This document shows positions 26,882-41,512 of a stretch of DNA of 60,079 bases, piece after piece. The notes under the pieces were generated by a model that ran no database searches, was not told the DNA's origin, and saw only the letters and a list, made by a program, of their open reading frames with translations. The position numbers and the translations under genes are program-made. The stretch comes from Dactylosporangium sucinum (GTDB lineage: Bacteria; Actinomycetota; Actinomycetes; Mycobacteriales; Micromonosporaceae): the NCBI RefSeq assembly GCF_014647515.1, contig NZ_BMPI01000021.1:43951-104029 (forward strand), given 5' to 3'. The first letter of the stretch is position 1. Every line of letters begins with the position of its first letter.

Positions 26882-28865
26882 ACCTACCGTTCCGGCGGAG
26901 GGCGGAGGGCGGAACGTCGCGCGCGGCCAGGGCCCGATCGAGCGCCCGCACGTCGGCCGCGACCGGGCCCGTCGTGAGCAGGCCGCCCGCCGCGCCCGCC
27001 CACTCGCCCGCCGCCGGTACCAGAGCCTCCCGCACCCGGCGCATGGCACCGCCGTCCCCCGCGGCCACGGCGGCCCGGCCCAGCAGCGACCACAGCGCCT
27101 CCCGCAGCAGGCCGGGCGGCGGGTCCGGCACCTCCGCAAGCACCGTGCCCGGGTCGAACAGGGGGCGGACCCACGGCTCGTACTGGCCCCAGCCGCCCTC
27201 GTCCACCAGCGGCAGCCCCCGCCGCAGCCGCAGGCCGAGCAGTGCCAGCGGCAGCAGGCCGTCGCGCAGGCCGGGCATGCCGGCGGTGTCGAGACGCACG
27301 GCGGCGGCGCGGTAGCGGTGCTCGGCCACCGTGGCGGGGACCTCGTCGGCGACGTCGGCCCGCAGCGCGCGGTACCAGCCGGTGAGCACCCCGACGAGCG
27401 GGAGCTCGTGCCGGGCGGCCAAGGCGTCGGCGGCCGCGGCATGCCCGTCGGCGGCGGCGAACCCGGCGACCGCCGCGGCGGCCTGCATCCGGACGAGGTG
27501 CCCGAGGACCTCGGCGGTGACCAGCGCGTGGCGGCGGGCCAGGGCGACGAGCTCGGCGCCGATCGCGTCGCGGCGGGCGGACTGCCCGGTGCGGTGGCAG
27601 CTCTGCATGAACGCCCCGTTGAGCGCGAACGCCAGCAGGCCCGGGTCGTCGAGCTCCCGGGCGATCGCCTCGGCCCGCTCGGCGCAGCGCAGCGGCCACG
27701 GGTCGGCGGTGCCGCGGGACTCGACGGCGACGGTCGCAAAGAGCCGGGCCCGCACCGCCGGGGCCGCGGTGGCGGGCAGCGCGGCGAGGGTGCGCCCGGC
27801 GGCGGCGACGACCGCGGCCGCCTCCGCCGGGTCGTCGGCGCGGGTCCAGACGGCCGGGACGTCGTACGCGCCGATCACCCGCGCGGTCAGCTCCGGGTCG
27901 CCGAGCTGCTCGGCCGCGGCGACGGCGGCGGCCCGCTGCTCGCGCGCCGCCTCGAGGCCGCCGGGGCCGGTGACCGCGAGGCCGCGCAGCAGGCCGACCG
28001 CGGACTCCAGCCGCGCGCCGGCGCCGACCCGCTCGAAGGCGGCGGCCGCCCGCGCCCAGACGGCCCCGGCAACGTCATCGGCGCCCGGGGGCCGGTCGAG
28101 GTGCGGCGCCTGGCGCAGCACGTCGGCCTCCAGCGCCCGCAGCGCCGGCCCGGGATCCAGGCCGAGCTGCCCCGCGAGCAGCTCGCGGGCCCGGCGCAGC
28201 ACGGCCAGGGCGTCCGCCTGCCGGCCGGAGCGGTACAGGGCCAGGGCGAACAGCCGCCAGCCCTCCTCGCGCCACGGGTGGGCGGTCACATGGGCGTCGA
28301 GGTCGGGCACCGCCTCGGCCGGGCGGCCCAGGGCCAGGCGGGCGGCGGCCAGCTGCTCGACGGCCTGCAGGCGCAGCTCCGTCAGGCGGGCCCGGTCGGC
28401 GCGGGGCCAGGCGGCGTCGGGGAAGTCGGCGTACGCCGGCCCGTGCCACCAGCCGAGCGCCTCGCCGAGCGTGCGCAGCGCCGCCGCCGGCTCCTGCGCG
28501 CCCGCCGCGGCGACCGCCTCCTCGAACCGCCAGGCGTCCACGTCATGAGCGGCGGGCTGCAGCGCGTACCCGGCCCCGCGCGTGACCAGCAGCGCCGCCG
28601 GGGCACGCGGCGGGCGGTCCGGCTCCAGGGCGCGGCGCAGCGCGGCGACGAACGTCCGCACGGCGGCGACCGCGCCGGCCGGCGGGGCCACCCACAGGTC
28701 GTCGACCAGGTCGGTGACGGGGACCACCCGGCCGCGCGCCACCAGCAGCCGCGCGAGGACGGCCCGGTGCATCGGCCCCTTCAACGCGACGGCCCGGCCG
28801 GCCGCGTCCTCGGCCCGCACCGGCCCGAGCACCGCGAACCGGACCCGCCCACCGGAGGACGCCAC
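26868..28865 (-). CDS. BTAD-domain (SARP-like) transcriptional regulator
   Basis: The 665-residue protein starts with an OmpR-type winged helix (FAVLGPVRAEDAAGRAVALKGPMHRAVLARLL, 10-90), followed by a bacterial transcriptional activation domain at about 100-250 with DVDAWRFEEAV and HPWREEGWRLFALALYRSGRQADAL. The remaining 400 residues are Ala-rich helices like TPR repeats; no NB-ARC ATPase motif is seen, unlike AfsR. SARP-type proteins often activate secondary metabolite genes, but none is next to it. GTG 28865 is six bases after TAGCGT. The last codons and stop are supplied by repeat copy C. Confidence 0.88.
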   Translation of the reverse strand: MASSGGRVRFAVLGPVRAEDAAGRAVALKGPMHRAVLARLLVARGRVVPVTDLVDDLWVAPPAGAVAAVRTFVAALRRALEPDRPPRAPAALLVTRGAGYALQPAAHDVDAWRFEEAVAAAGAQEPAAALRTLGEALGWWHGPAYADFPDAAWPRADRARLTELRLQAVEQLAAARLALGRPAEAVPDLDAHVTAHPWREEGWRLFALALYRSGRQADALAVLRRARELLAGQLGLDPGPALRALEADVLRQAPHLDRPPGADDVAGAVWARAAAAFERVGAGARLESAVGLLRGLAVTGPGGLEAAREQRAAAVAAAEQLGDPELTARVIGAYDVPAVWTRADDPAEAAAVVAAAGRTLAALPATAAPAVRARLFATVAVESRGTADPWPLRCAERAEAIARELDDPGLLAFALNGAFMQSCHRTGQSARRDAIGAELVALARRHALVTAEVLGHLVRMQAAAAVAGFAAADGHAAAADALAARHELPLVGVLTGWYRALRADVADEVPATVAEHRYRAAAVRLDTAGMPGLRDGLLPLALLGLRLRRGLPLVDEGGWGQYEPWVRPLFDPGTVLAEVPDPPPGLLREALWSLLGRAAVAAGDGGAMRRVREALVPAAGEWAGAAGGLLTTGPVAADVRALDRALAARDVPPSALRRNGRFLAS

Positions 28866-28871
28866 CGGCCC

Positions 28872-28877
28872 ACGCTA
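28872..28877 (-). promoter_or_regulatory. -10 box of the BTAD regulator, leaderless
   Basis: TAGCGT on the minus strand, six bases before GTG 28865. Confidence 0.5.
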
Positions 28878-28924
28878 CCGCGGCGCTCATCCGCCGCTCA
28901 TCCGGTCCGCGCAGGGTGGTCGGC

Positions 28925-29788
28925 ATGACGTTCGAGTACCTGCGCGTCCCCGTCGCCGACGGGGTCGAGCTGCATACCGCCGTGGCCGGACAGGGCAGCC
29001 CGATCGTGCTGCTGCACGGGTTCCCGCAGACCCACCTGATGTGGCGGCACGTCGCCGCCGGCCTCGCCGCGGACCACACCGTGATCTGCCCCGACCTGCG
29101 CGGATACGGGGCCAGCGACAAGCCGGCCGAGGACGGCCCCGGCACCTACAGCAAGCGGACCATGGCCGCCGACGTGGTGGCGCTGGCGCGGCACCTGGGC
29201 CACGACCGGTTCGCGCTCGCGGGCCACGACCGCGGCGCCCTGGTGGCGATCCGGGCCGGCCTCGACCATCCCGGGAAGGTCACCCACCTCGCGTCGCTCG
29301 ACGTGCTGCCGACCCTCGACATGTGGGACGTCATGCACGGCACCACCGCGGCCGTGGGATTCCACCTGTACCTCATGGCCCAGCCGCCGGGCCTGCCGGA
29401 GCGCATGATCGCCGCGTCCGCCGACGAGTTCTTCGGCCACTTCCTCGACCTGTGGGCGAACGACCCCGGGGCGATCCCGCCCGGCGTGCGCGCCGAGTAC
29501 CTCCGGGCCTGCAGGGACGCGGTCCCGTCGATCGTCGCCGACTACCGGGCGTCGGCCGGCATCGACGTCGAGCACGACCGGGCGGACCGCGCAGCGGGGC
29601 GCACCCTCGCCATGCCGGTCACCGTCCTGCAGCAGGACTGGGGCGCGATGCTCGGCTTCGACGCGGCCGCGCTCTGGCGGGCCTGGGCGCCCGACCTGCG
29701 GCACGTGCCGGTCCGCTGCGGCCACTTCATGGCCGAGGAGGCACCGGACCTGGTCGTGGCCGAGCTGCGCAGCCTGCTACTCCGGTAG
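28925..29788 (+). CDS. Alpha/beta hydrolase, haloacetate dehalogenase/epoxide hydrolase type
   Basis: The 287-residue protein has an Asp nucleophile (Asp102 in GHDRGAL), HGFPQTHLMW at 31-40, YGASDKP at 61-67 and a late His in RCGHFMAEEAP. This layout is shared by fluoroacetate dehalogenases and soluble epoxide hydrolases. From memory of FAcD, the second halide-binding Arg is Leu106 here and the Trp of the halide pocket appears to be Leu in GFHLYLMAQ, so defluorination is doubtful. ATG 28925 has GGTGG upstream. Its last 12 bases overlap the end of dinB. Confidence 0.85.
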   Translation: MTFEYLRVPVADGVELHTAVAGQGSPIVLLHGFPQTHLMWRHVAAGLAADHTVICPDLRGYGASDKPAEDGPGTYSKRTMAADVVALARHLGHDRFALAGHDRGALVAIRAGLDHPGKVTHLASLDVLPTLDMWDVMHGTTAAVGFHLYLMAQPPGLPERMIAASADEFFGHFLDLWANDPGAIPPGVRAEYLRACRDAVPSIVADYRASAGIDVEHDRADRAAGRTLAMPVTVLQQDWGAMLGFDAAALWRAWAPDLRHVPVRCGHFMAEEAPDLVVAELRSLLLR

Positions 29789-30967
29789 CAGCGGGACCGT
29801 CGGGCCCTGCCCGCGGCCGAGCAGCGACGCGCGGGTCAGCGCGGCGGAGCCGAACCGCTCGCGGACCGCGTCCATGGCGCCGTCGAGACCGGCCTGGTCC
29901 GCCACCTCGAACGGCAGCTCCAGCTGCACCGCGCCGCCGTCGTCGAGGTTGGCGACGGCGATCCCGACGAGGGTCAGCCCCCGCTGGGCGATCGTCGACG
30001 CCGCCTCGGCGTGCAGGCGGCGGGCGGCGTCGAGGATCGTCTGGGTCTGCCAGGTCGCCCGCGGCAGCGTCTGCGAGCGGGTGACCCGGGTGAAGTCGGC
30101 GAAGCGCAGCCGCAGGGTCACCGTGCGGCCCGGGCGGCCGCCGGCCCGCAGGCGGCGGGTCACCCGGTCGACGAGCTCGCCCAGGACCGCCTCGACGAAC
30201 GCCGGCGGGTGCGGGCCGCGGCCCAGGGCCCGCTGGGCGCCGACCGAGCGGCGGCGCCGGCCGGTGACGACGGGGCGGGGGTCGCGGTTGTGGGCCAGGG
30301 CGTGCAGGTGGCGCCCGGCCCACTCCCCCAGCAGCGAGACGAGCGTGGCCTCGCCGAGCCGGGCGACCTGCCCGACCGTCGTGATGCGGTGGGCGTGCAG
30401 TTTCGCGGCGGTGACGGTGCCGACGCCCCACAGCCGCCCGACGGGCAGGGCGTGCAGGAAGTCGAGCTCGCCGGCCGGCTCCACCAGGAGCAGGCCGTCC
30501 GGCTTGGCCACCCCGCTGGCGACCTTGGCCAGGAACTTGGTGCGGGCGACGCCGACCGTGATCGGCAGGCCCACCTCGGCCAGGACGCGGGCCCGCAGCC
30601 GGGTGGCGATCTCCAGCGGGGTGCCGGCGAGCCGGCGCAGGCCGCCGACGTCGAGGAACGCCTCGTCGATGGAGATGCCCTCGACGACCGGGGTGGTGTC
30701 GCGGAAGACGGCGAAGACGGCCTTGGAGGCCTCCGAGTAGGCGCGCATGCGGGGCGGGACGACCACCGCCTCCGGGCACAGGGCGCGGGCCTGCCGGCCG
30801 CCCATCGCGGTGCGCACCCCGCGCCGCTTCGCCTCGTAGCTGCACGCGAGCACGACGCCCCCGCCCACGATGACCGGGCGGCCACGCAGGCGGGGGTCGT
30901 CACGCTGCTCGACGGAGGCGTAGAACGCGTCGAGGTCCGCGTGCAGGATCGACGCCGGCACGAACAT
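29777..30967 (-). CDS. dinB: DNA polymerase IV (Y family)
   Basis: The 396-residue translesion polymerase has DLDAFYASVEQ at 11-21 and SIDEAFLD at 99-106, which supply the metal-binding acids. VGVARTKFLAKVAS and the helix-hairpin-helix region LWGVGTVTAAKL follow. A QLELPF segment near 350 looks like the sliding-clamp motif. The ATG lies inside an actinobacterial LexA box, so expression should be SOS-controlled. A start at GTG 30961 is also possible. It is 15 bases downstream of the beta-glucosidase gene, and its -10 box is within the end of that gene. Confidence 0.96.
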   Translation of the reverse strand: MFVPASILHADLDAFYASVEQRDDPRLRGRPVIVGGGVVLACSYEAKRRGVRTAMGGRQARALCPEAVVVPPRMRAYSEASKAVFAVFRDTTPVVEGISIDEAFLDVGGLRRLAGTPLEIATRLRARVLAEVGLPITVGVARTKFLAKVASGVAKPDGLLLVEPAGELDFLHALPVGRLWGVGTVTAAKLHAHRITTVGQVARLGEATLVSLLGEWAGRHLHALAHNRDPRPVVTGRRRRSVGAQRALGRGPHPPAFVEAVLGELVDRVTRRLRAGGRPGRTVTLRLRFADFTRVTRSQTLPRATWQTQTILDAARRLHAEAASTIAQRGLTLVGIAVANLDDGGAVQLELPFEVADQAGLDGAMDAVRERFGSAALTRASLLGRGQGPTVPLLPE

Positions 30968-30974
30968 ATGTTCG
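30961..30974. promoter_or_regulatory. LexA (SOS) box overlapping the dinB start
   Basis: CGAACATATGTTCG is a perfect palindrome that fits the actinobacterial SOS consensus CGAAC-N4-GTTCG. A TAGGTT -10 for dinB (30985-30980, minus strand) lies just upstream. LexA bound here would cover the transcription and translation start. Confidence 0.92.
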
Positions 30975-30982
30975 CATGGAAC

Positions 30983-32380
<1,398 letters not shown>

Positions 32381-32421
32381 GGTTCTCCTGGTTCAGCTGG
32401 GACGTGGAGTGCGTGCGGGGG

Positions 32422-34478
<2,057 letters not shown>

Positions 34479-34480
34479 CG

Positions 34481-36597
<2,117 letters not shown>

Positions 36598-36635
36598 TGC
36601 CGGTTTCCTGTCTCGGGGTGTCGTACCGGGTGGTG

Positions 36636-36678
36636 CCGCTCCCCGGGCGGCCGCGCTGGTCGGCCACCCGGGGAGCGG
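36636..36678 (-). terminator. Intercistronic hairpin after the solute-binding gene
   Basis: A perfect 12-bp stem CCGCTCCCCGGG/CCCGGGGAGCGG, extended inside by GGCCG/CGGCC. With no U tract and the ATPase gene beyond, it is likely a stabiliser or partial terminator that raises binding-protein mRNA. Confidence 0.8.
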
Positions 36679-36697
36679 AGTCAGTGCCGGTCGGTAC

Positions 36698-38371
36698 TTA
36701 CTTGGCCGGCTTCAGGTGCAGGACCACGTCCAGCGAGTTGGGCTGGGTCGGCTGACCGGCACCGTAGGGGTTGGCGTCGTCCGGCCACCCGGTCCAGTTC
36801 TTGGTGGAGTACGCCCCACCGATATTGTCGGCGCCGACCGGGATCATCGGCATCTGCTCGACGAAGATCTTCTGCAGGGTGTTCATCGCCGTGGTGCGGG
36901 CGGCCTCGTCGGTCGCGTTGGCGTAGGCCTGCAGGGCGGCGGTCGCCTCGTCGCTCTTGAAGCGGCCGAAGTTGCCGGCCGGGGAGGCGGTGCCGATCGG
37001 CTTGAGTACCGCGCCGTCCATGATGGTCTTGTAGATGTCGTACGGCGTGGAGCCGCCCTCGGTCCAGCGGAAGGCCGCGTCGAAGTTGCCCTCCTCGACG
37101 TTCTTGAACCAGGCGTCCTGGTTGGCCTTGTCGACCGTGGCCGCGATACCGATCTTGGCGAGGTTGCCCTTCACGATCTCGAGGCTGGTCTGGTAGTCCG
37201 ACCAACCGGCCGGGTCGGTGAGGGTCAGCGCGACCGGCTTGCCGGTCTTGTCCTTGAGCACGTCACCCTGCAGCGTGTAGCCCGACTGCTGCAGCAGCTG
37301 CTTCGCGCCGTCGATGTCGACCTTGTGCTCCTTGCCCTTGTACTCCGGCGCGGTGAACGCGTCGCCGGCCGGCGAGGGCAGACCGTTGACGCTCTTGACC
37401 AGCGGGTGGAAGTACTCCGCCTCGGCGGTCTTGAAGATGTCCTCGCGGTCGATGACCATGTTCATGGCCTTGCGCAGGTTCGGGTCGTCGAACGGCGCCT
37501 TCGTGGTGTTGATGTAGAGGCCGTGGATGCCCAGCACCGGCGGCGCCCACACCTTGTGGTTCGCGGAGTCCTTGGCGACGAAGACCGTCTTGTAGTTCGG
37601 GATGAAGACGAAGCTCCACTCCGACTCACCGTTGGCCAGGGCCGTGGTCTGCGCGTTGTTGTCGGTGTAGGAGGTGTACCGCAGCTCCTTGACCTGCGGC
37701 AGCGCCTGCCAGTAGCCCTTGTCGCGGGCCGTCAGCGTGGTGGTCTGCGGGGTGAAGGACTTCAGCGTGTACGGTCCGGAGCCGACCGGCTTGAGGTTCT
37801 TCTCGGTCTTCGGGTCGCTGACCTTCTCCCAGATGTGCTTGGGCACGATCGGGATCTGGGCGATCGCCTTCTGCTGGCTGACGAACTGCGGGCTCTTGAA
37901 CGTGATGGTGACGTCCGAGCCGCTGACCGTCGCGTCGGCGATCTTCACGCCGCCGGAGTTGAGGGCCTCGTTGTCCCGCACCAGCTTGTAGGTGAACGCG
38001 ACGTCCTCGGCGGTGACCTTCTGGTCGTCGGACCAGGTGGCGTTGTCGCGGACGGTGACCTTGACCGAGGTGTAGTCCTTGCTCCACTCCGCCTTCGTGG
38101 CCAGCCACGGCTTCATCTGGTCCGCGGGCTTGACCGGGTTCCACATCATCAGCGGCTCGTAGAGCACCCAGCGGTAGCCGAGCGAGGCCGCGGACGAGGT
38201 GGTGAGGAACGGGTTGTGGTTCTCGGTCTGCGGACCGTTCGGCATGCCCACGTTCAGCGCCGTCACGGTCTTGCCGTCGTTGCCGGCGTTCGGCGAGTCG
38301 CCGCACGCGGCGAGACCGCCGGTGGCGAGCAACCCGGCGAGGCCGAGCACTACGGAGCGTCTGGTCAACAC
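36698..38371 (-). CDS. Solute-binding lipoprotein, family 5
   Basis: The 557-residue protein has a lipoprotein signal with LAAC (Cys23), so it is anchored outside the membrane. Typical SBP_bac_5 features are WSDDQKVTAEDVAFTYKL near 113, PVGSGPYTLKSF near 195 and DDPNLRKAMNMVIDREDIF near 295. GTG 38371 is preceded by AAGGAG at good spacing. It captures the substrate for the transporter encoded downstream. The family includes peptide but also cellobiose and oligosaccharide receptors; the LacI gene upstream and the beta-glucosidase downstream favour sugars. Confidence 0.94.
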   Translation of the reverse strand: MLTRRSVVLGLAGLLATGGLAACGDSPNAGNDGKTVTALNVGMPNGPQTENHNPFLTTSSAASLGYRWVLYEPLMMWNPVKPADQMKPWLATKAEWSKDYTSVKVTVRDNATWSDDQKVTAEDVAFTYKLVRDNEALNSGGVKIADATVSGSDVTITFKSPQFVSQQKAIAQIPIVPKHIWEKVSDPKTEKNLKPVGSGPYTLKSFTPQTTTLTARDKGYWQALPQVKELRYTSYTDNNAQTTALANGESEWSFVFIPNYKTVFVAKDSANHKVWAPPVLGIHGLYINTTKAPFDDPNLRKAMNMVIDREDIFKTAEAEYFHPLVKSVNGLPSPAGDAFTAPEYKGKEHKVDIDGAKQLLQQSGYTLQGDVLKDKTGKPVALTLTDPAGWSDYQTSLEIVKGNLAKIGIAATVDKANQDAWFKNVEEGNFDAAFRWTEGGSTPYDIYKTIMDGAVLKPIGTASPAGNFGRFKSDEATAALQAYANATDEAARTTAMNTLQKIFVEQMPMIPVGADNIGGAYSTKNWTGWPDDANPYGAGQPTQPNSLDVVLHLKPAK

Positions 38372-38433
38372 GGGGGTGTCTCCTTACGTACCTGGATCGA
38401 CAGGTGGGGCGGCAGTGCATTCCGGTATCGCGA

Positions 38434-38456
38434 CGGGACCCTTGCGGCCGGTCCCG
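38434..38456. terminator. Hairpin between the LacI and solute-binding genes
   Basis: CGGGACC/GGTCCCG, a 7-bp stem with a nine-base loop, just after the end of the LacI gene. It may separate the regulator transcript from the transport operon. Confidence 0.55.
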
Positions 38457-38491
38457 CCCGTTGTGCGGCGAGAAGGGTGGAGCGGGTCGGG

Positions 38492-39511
38492 CTACGTCGT
38501 GGCGGCGGGCACGGTGGAGCCGCGCACGACGAGCGTGGTGGACAGGATGTTGGGCTCGCACGTCAACGGGGTGCCGTCGAAGTGCGCGATGAGCCGCCGG
38601 GCCGCCATCTCGCCCATCTGGCGCATGGGCTGGCGGACGGTGGTCAGCGGCGGCTCGGTGTGCGCGGCGTAGGAGATGTCGTCGAAACCCACCAGGGCGA
38701 CATCGCCGGGCACCGAGCGGCCCGCCGCGCGCAGCGCCTGGAGGGCGCCGGCGGCGGAGAGATCGTTGTGCGCGAACACGGCGTCGAAATCCAGCCCGCC
38801 GTCCAGCGCGCCCTGGACGGCCCGGACGCCGCAGTCGTACGTGAAGTCGCCCTCCACCACCAGGCGGGGGTCGACGGGGTGGCCGGCGGCGGCGTACACG
38901 TCCGCGAAGCCGCCGAGCCGGTCCTGCGTGCAGCCGAACTTCTCCTTGCCGGTGATCACCAGCGGGCGGCGCCGGCCGATCTCCATCAGGTGACGGGCGG
39001 CGAGCGCCCCACCGGCCCGGTTGGTGGTGGCCACCGACGGCATCAGCGGCTTGTCGCCGCGATCGTCGATGAGCACCACGGGCAGGCCCCCGGCGTAGAG
39101 GTCGGCGAGGTAGTCCAGGGTCCCCTCGGGCTCGATGGCCAGCAGGCCGTCGAAGGCCTTGCCGGACACCTGCGCGGAGAACTGCCGCATCGACTCGGCG
39201 CCGCGGTTGCAGGTGAACAGCAGCAATCCGTAGCCCTCCGTCTCCACGACGTCCACCGCCCCCTGAACGACCTCGCCCATCCACGGCCAGATCAGCGACG
39301 GCACCAACATCCCGATCACCCTGGTGTGCCCGCGGGCGAGGTTGACCGCCCGCGCGCTGGGCACGTAGCCCAACTCGTCGATGACCCTCCGCACACGTGC
39401 CGCGGTCGCCTCGTCGACCTCGCCCTTGCCGTTGAGGACACGCGAGACGGTGGTCTTGCTGACCCCGGCTCGCGTCGCCACATCGGCGATGGTGATCGGC
39501 ACGTCGGGCAT
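38492..39511 (-). CDS. LacI-family transcriptional regulator
   Basis: The 339-residue regulator has the LacI headpiece ITIADVATRAGVSKTTVSRVLNG at about 6-28 with the hinge helix YVPSARAVNLARG, then a periplasmic-binding-like sugar domain ending GFDDISYAAHTEPPLTTVRQP. Such proteins repress sugar operons until an inducer binds. ATG 39511 follows GAGAGG; an upstream in-frame start at 39616 would cover the operators and is rejected. Palindromic sites in its own upstream region suggest autoregulation, and the oligosaccharide operon just downstream is the likely target. Confidence 0.94.
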   Translation of the reverse strand: MPDVPITIADVATRAGVSKTTVSRVLNGKGEVDEATAARVRRVIDELGYVPSARAVNLARGHTRVIGMLVPSLIWPWMGEVVQGAVDVVETEGYGLLLFTCNRGAESMRQFSAQVSGKAFDGLLAIEPEGTLDYLADLYAGGLPVVLIDDRGDKPLMPSVATTNRAGGALAARHLMEIGRRRPLVITGKEKFGCTQDRLGGFADVYAAAGHPVDPRLVVEGDFTYDCGVRAVQGALDGGLDFDAVFAHNDLSAAGALQALRAAGRSVPGDVALVGFDDISYAAHTEPPLTTVRQPMRQMGEMAARRLIAHFDGTPLTCEPNILSTTLVVRGSTVPAATT

Positions 39512-39520
39512 CCTCTCGGT

Positions 39521-39577
39521 GAGAGCGCTTTCTGGCAAGAGAGCGTTTTCTGGAACCGGTTCCGCAACCGGTTCCGG
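39521..39577. promoter_or_regulatory. Cluster of LacI-type operator palindromes
   Basis: GAGAGCGCTTTC (39521-39532) has the AGCGCT core typical of LacI-family sites. Two AACCGGTT cores follow (39554-39561 and 39566-39573), 12 bp apart, the first within the perfect palindrome GGAACCGGTTCC (39552-39563). They lie directly before the regulator gene. Confidence 0.7.
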
Positions 39578-39789
39578 CGCAGTTAATCGGATCGCGGACA
39601 GCGAAGTCAATAACACGGATGTAACGAAAGTTCATGGCTCGGTAACCCTTGCCATGGCCCAGTCAATCGTGTTTGCTCGGGTTCACCCGTCGATGCGTTG
39701 CGGCCCGCACCGAACGGCTCGACACGTAGATGGCGCGCTTTCGCGCGCGCGTGCGTCGGGGACCTTCGTGGACGCGCTCTCACGGCTCC

Positions 39790-39804
39790 GGCCGCGGCGC
39801 GGCC
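39790..39804 (-). terminator. Short hairpin after the Ser/Thr kinase gene
   Basis: GGCCGC-GCC-GCGGCC read leftwards, one base past the kinase stop. A second short hairpin of GCGCG/CGCGC is at 39733-39746. Confidence 0.45.
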
Positions 39805-39805
39805 A

Positions 39806-41512
39806 TCAACGCAGGTTGATCGTCTCGCCGCCGCTGAGCGGGTGCTCCTTGACCCGCAGCTCGGCCAGGCGCACACCCTTGGGCACGTCGTAGACGAGCG
39901 TGCCGGTGACCGAGTTGCCCGGGTTGATCTCCGCCAGCAGCGGCCGCGTCTTGTCGAAGTAGATCCACGACAGCTCGTCCGGCGAGTACTCCCGGGCGTC
40001 GACGTCCCGCAGGTGCTGGCTGCCGAGCCAGACCCGCCCCGAGCCGCTGCCGACGTTCTCGACCTTCAGCTCCACCAGGCAGAACTGGCCCTGCGACTGC
40101 TTGGTGACCGGCCAGGGTCCCAGTTCGGTGGTACCGCAGGACAGCCCGGCCACCGTGAACCGCAGCTTCCCGTCGGCGGCGACCGGGCTGCGCTTCGGCG
40201 ACGGCTTGGCCGCCGCCGACGTCCCCTGGCCGCCCCCGCCCGGCGCGCCGGCGTCGCCGTCGCCGTCGCCGTCGCCGGTGAGCTTCAGCGCCCCCAGCAC
40301 GCAGGCCAGCAGCGCGACGAGCCCGATCCCGGACAGCACGGCCCGCCCGGCCCGCGGCGGCGGCGGCCGGCGGGGCGGCGGCGGGACGGGCGGCAGCGGC
40401 CGCGACCGGAAGCGCGCCCCGAAACCGGTCGACGCGCCGGCCTGACCCGTCCGGTCCACCATCGTGGGGCTGACCGGCCGCGGGCTCACCGGAGCGGCCC
40501 CGGGCACGAAGACGGGCCCGCCACCGGGCCCACCACGCCCGGCACGGTTCCCGCCGCCCCGCCCGGCCGGCACCGTGCCCGCGGCCCCGTGCGCGGCCGG
40601 GCCCGCCGCCCCGTGCCGGGCCGTCGGCGCGTTGCCCGCGACGCCGGAGAGCCGGCTCGTCGCCTCGTCCGGCGACAAGCCCGCCGGCAGGTCCGGCGAC
40701 GGGACCCGGACCGCGGCCGGGTCCCGCTGCCCGACGAGCGCCAGCAGCACCCGCTCCGCGCTCGGCCGCGCCGCCGGGTCGGCCCGCAGCGCCTTGGCCA
40801 CGACCGCCGCCAGGTCCTCGTCCAGGCCGGCGAGATCGGCGGCCGCCCCCGGTACCGACGGATCCACGGGCATGCGTCCCGTGCCGGCCCAGGCGACCAG
40901 CAGCCCCCAGGCATACACGTCGCTGGCCTGCGACGGCGCCGCCCCGTGCAGCTGCTCCGGGGCCAGCCACCCGGGCGTGCCGAACCGGTGCTGGTCGGGC
41001 GCGGTGTGCCCGTGCAGGCGGGCCACCCCGAAGTCGATGACCTTCGGCCCGAACGGCGACAGCAGCACGTTGCGGGGACTCAGGTCGGCGTGCACGAGCC
41101 CGACGGCGTGGATCGCGGTGAGCGCCGCGGCGACGCCGACCGCGACCGCCGGCACCTGCCCGGCGAGCGGGCCGTGGGCGGTGGCGTAGTCGTGCAGGGA
41201 GGGGCCGGGCACATACTCGGTGACGAGGTGCGGCACCGGCCCGTCGAGGTCGACGTCGAGCACCCGGGCCGTGCAGAACCCGGCGACCCGCGCGGCGGCG
41301 GCCGCCTCGGCGGCGAAGCGGTGCCGGAACGCCGGGTCGCCGTGCAGCGCCGGATTGATGACCTTGAGCGCCACGTCCCGCCCGGCGGGGCTCGCGGCGA
41401 GGTACACGGTGCCCATGCCGCCGATGCCGAGCACGCCACGCAGCCGGTACGCCCCGACGGCCGGTGGGTCCTCGGCGCGCAGCGGTGCGGGCGAATCCCC
41501 CATGTCAGCCAT
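39806..41512 (-). CDS. Transmembrane Ser/Thr protein kinase, PknB-like
   Basis: The 568-residue protein has a kinase domain at about 20-270: glycine loop GIGGMGTVYLA at 29-39, Lys50 in VALKV, catalytic loop HADLSPRNVLL at 141-151 and DFGVA at 160-164. The Arg of the usual HRD is Ala142, which alters activation-loop control. A Pro/Gly-rich linker leads to one membrane helix at about 391-413, a (GD)4 run from a six-base tandem repeat, and an outer domain of beta strands resembling DUF4352-like telokin folds. ATG 41512 is chosen by alignment sense; nearby ATGs are possible. Confidence 0.9.
   Translation of the reverse strand: MADMGDSPAPLRAEDPPAVGAYRLRGVLGIGGMGTVYLAASPAGRDVALKVINPALHGDPAFRHRFAAEAAAAARVAGFCTARVLDVDLDGPVPHLVTEYVPGPSLHDYATAHGPLAGQVPAVAVGVAAALTAIHAVGLVHADLSPRNVLLSPFGPKVIDFGVARLHGHTAPDQHRFGTPGWLAPEQLHGAAPSQASDVYAWGLLVAWAGTGRMPVDPSVPGAAADLAGLDEDLAAVVAKALRADPAARPSAERVLLALVGQRDPAAVRVPSPDLPAGLSPDEATSRLSGVAGNAPTARHGAAGPAAHGAAGTVPAGRGGGNRAGRGGPGGGPVFVPGAAPVSPRPVSPTMVDRTGQAGASTGFGARFRSRPLPPVPPPPRRPPPPRAGRAVLSGIGLVALLACVLGALKLTGDGDGDGDAGAPGGGGQGTSAAAKPSPKRSPVAADGKLRFTVAGLSCGTTELGPWPVTKQSQGQFCLVELKVENVGSGSGRVWLGSQHLRDVDAREYSPDELSWIYFDKTRPLLAEINPGNSVTGTLVYDVPKGVRLAELRVKEHPLSGGETINLR

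Noticed and set aside
39512..39616. The longer start (39616) for the LacI regulator.
   Set aside because: It would place the operator palindromes inside the coding region and add a Pro/Glu-rich leader absent from LacI proteins; ATG 39511 has a ribosome site.
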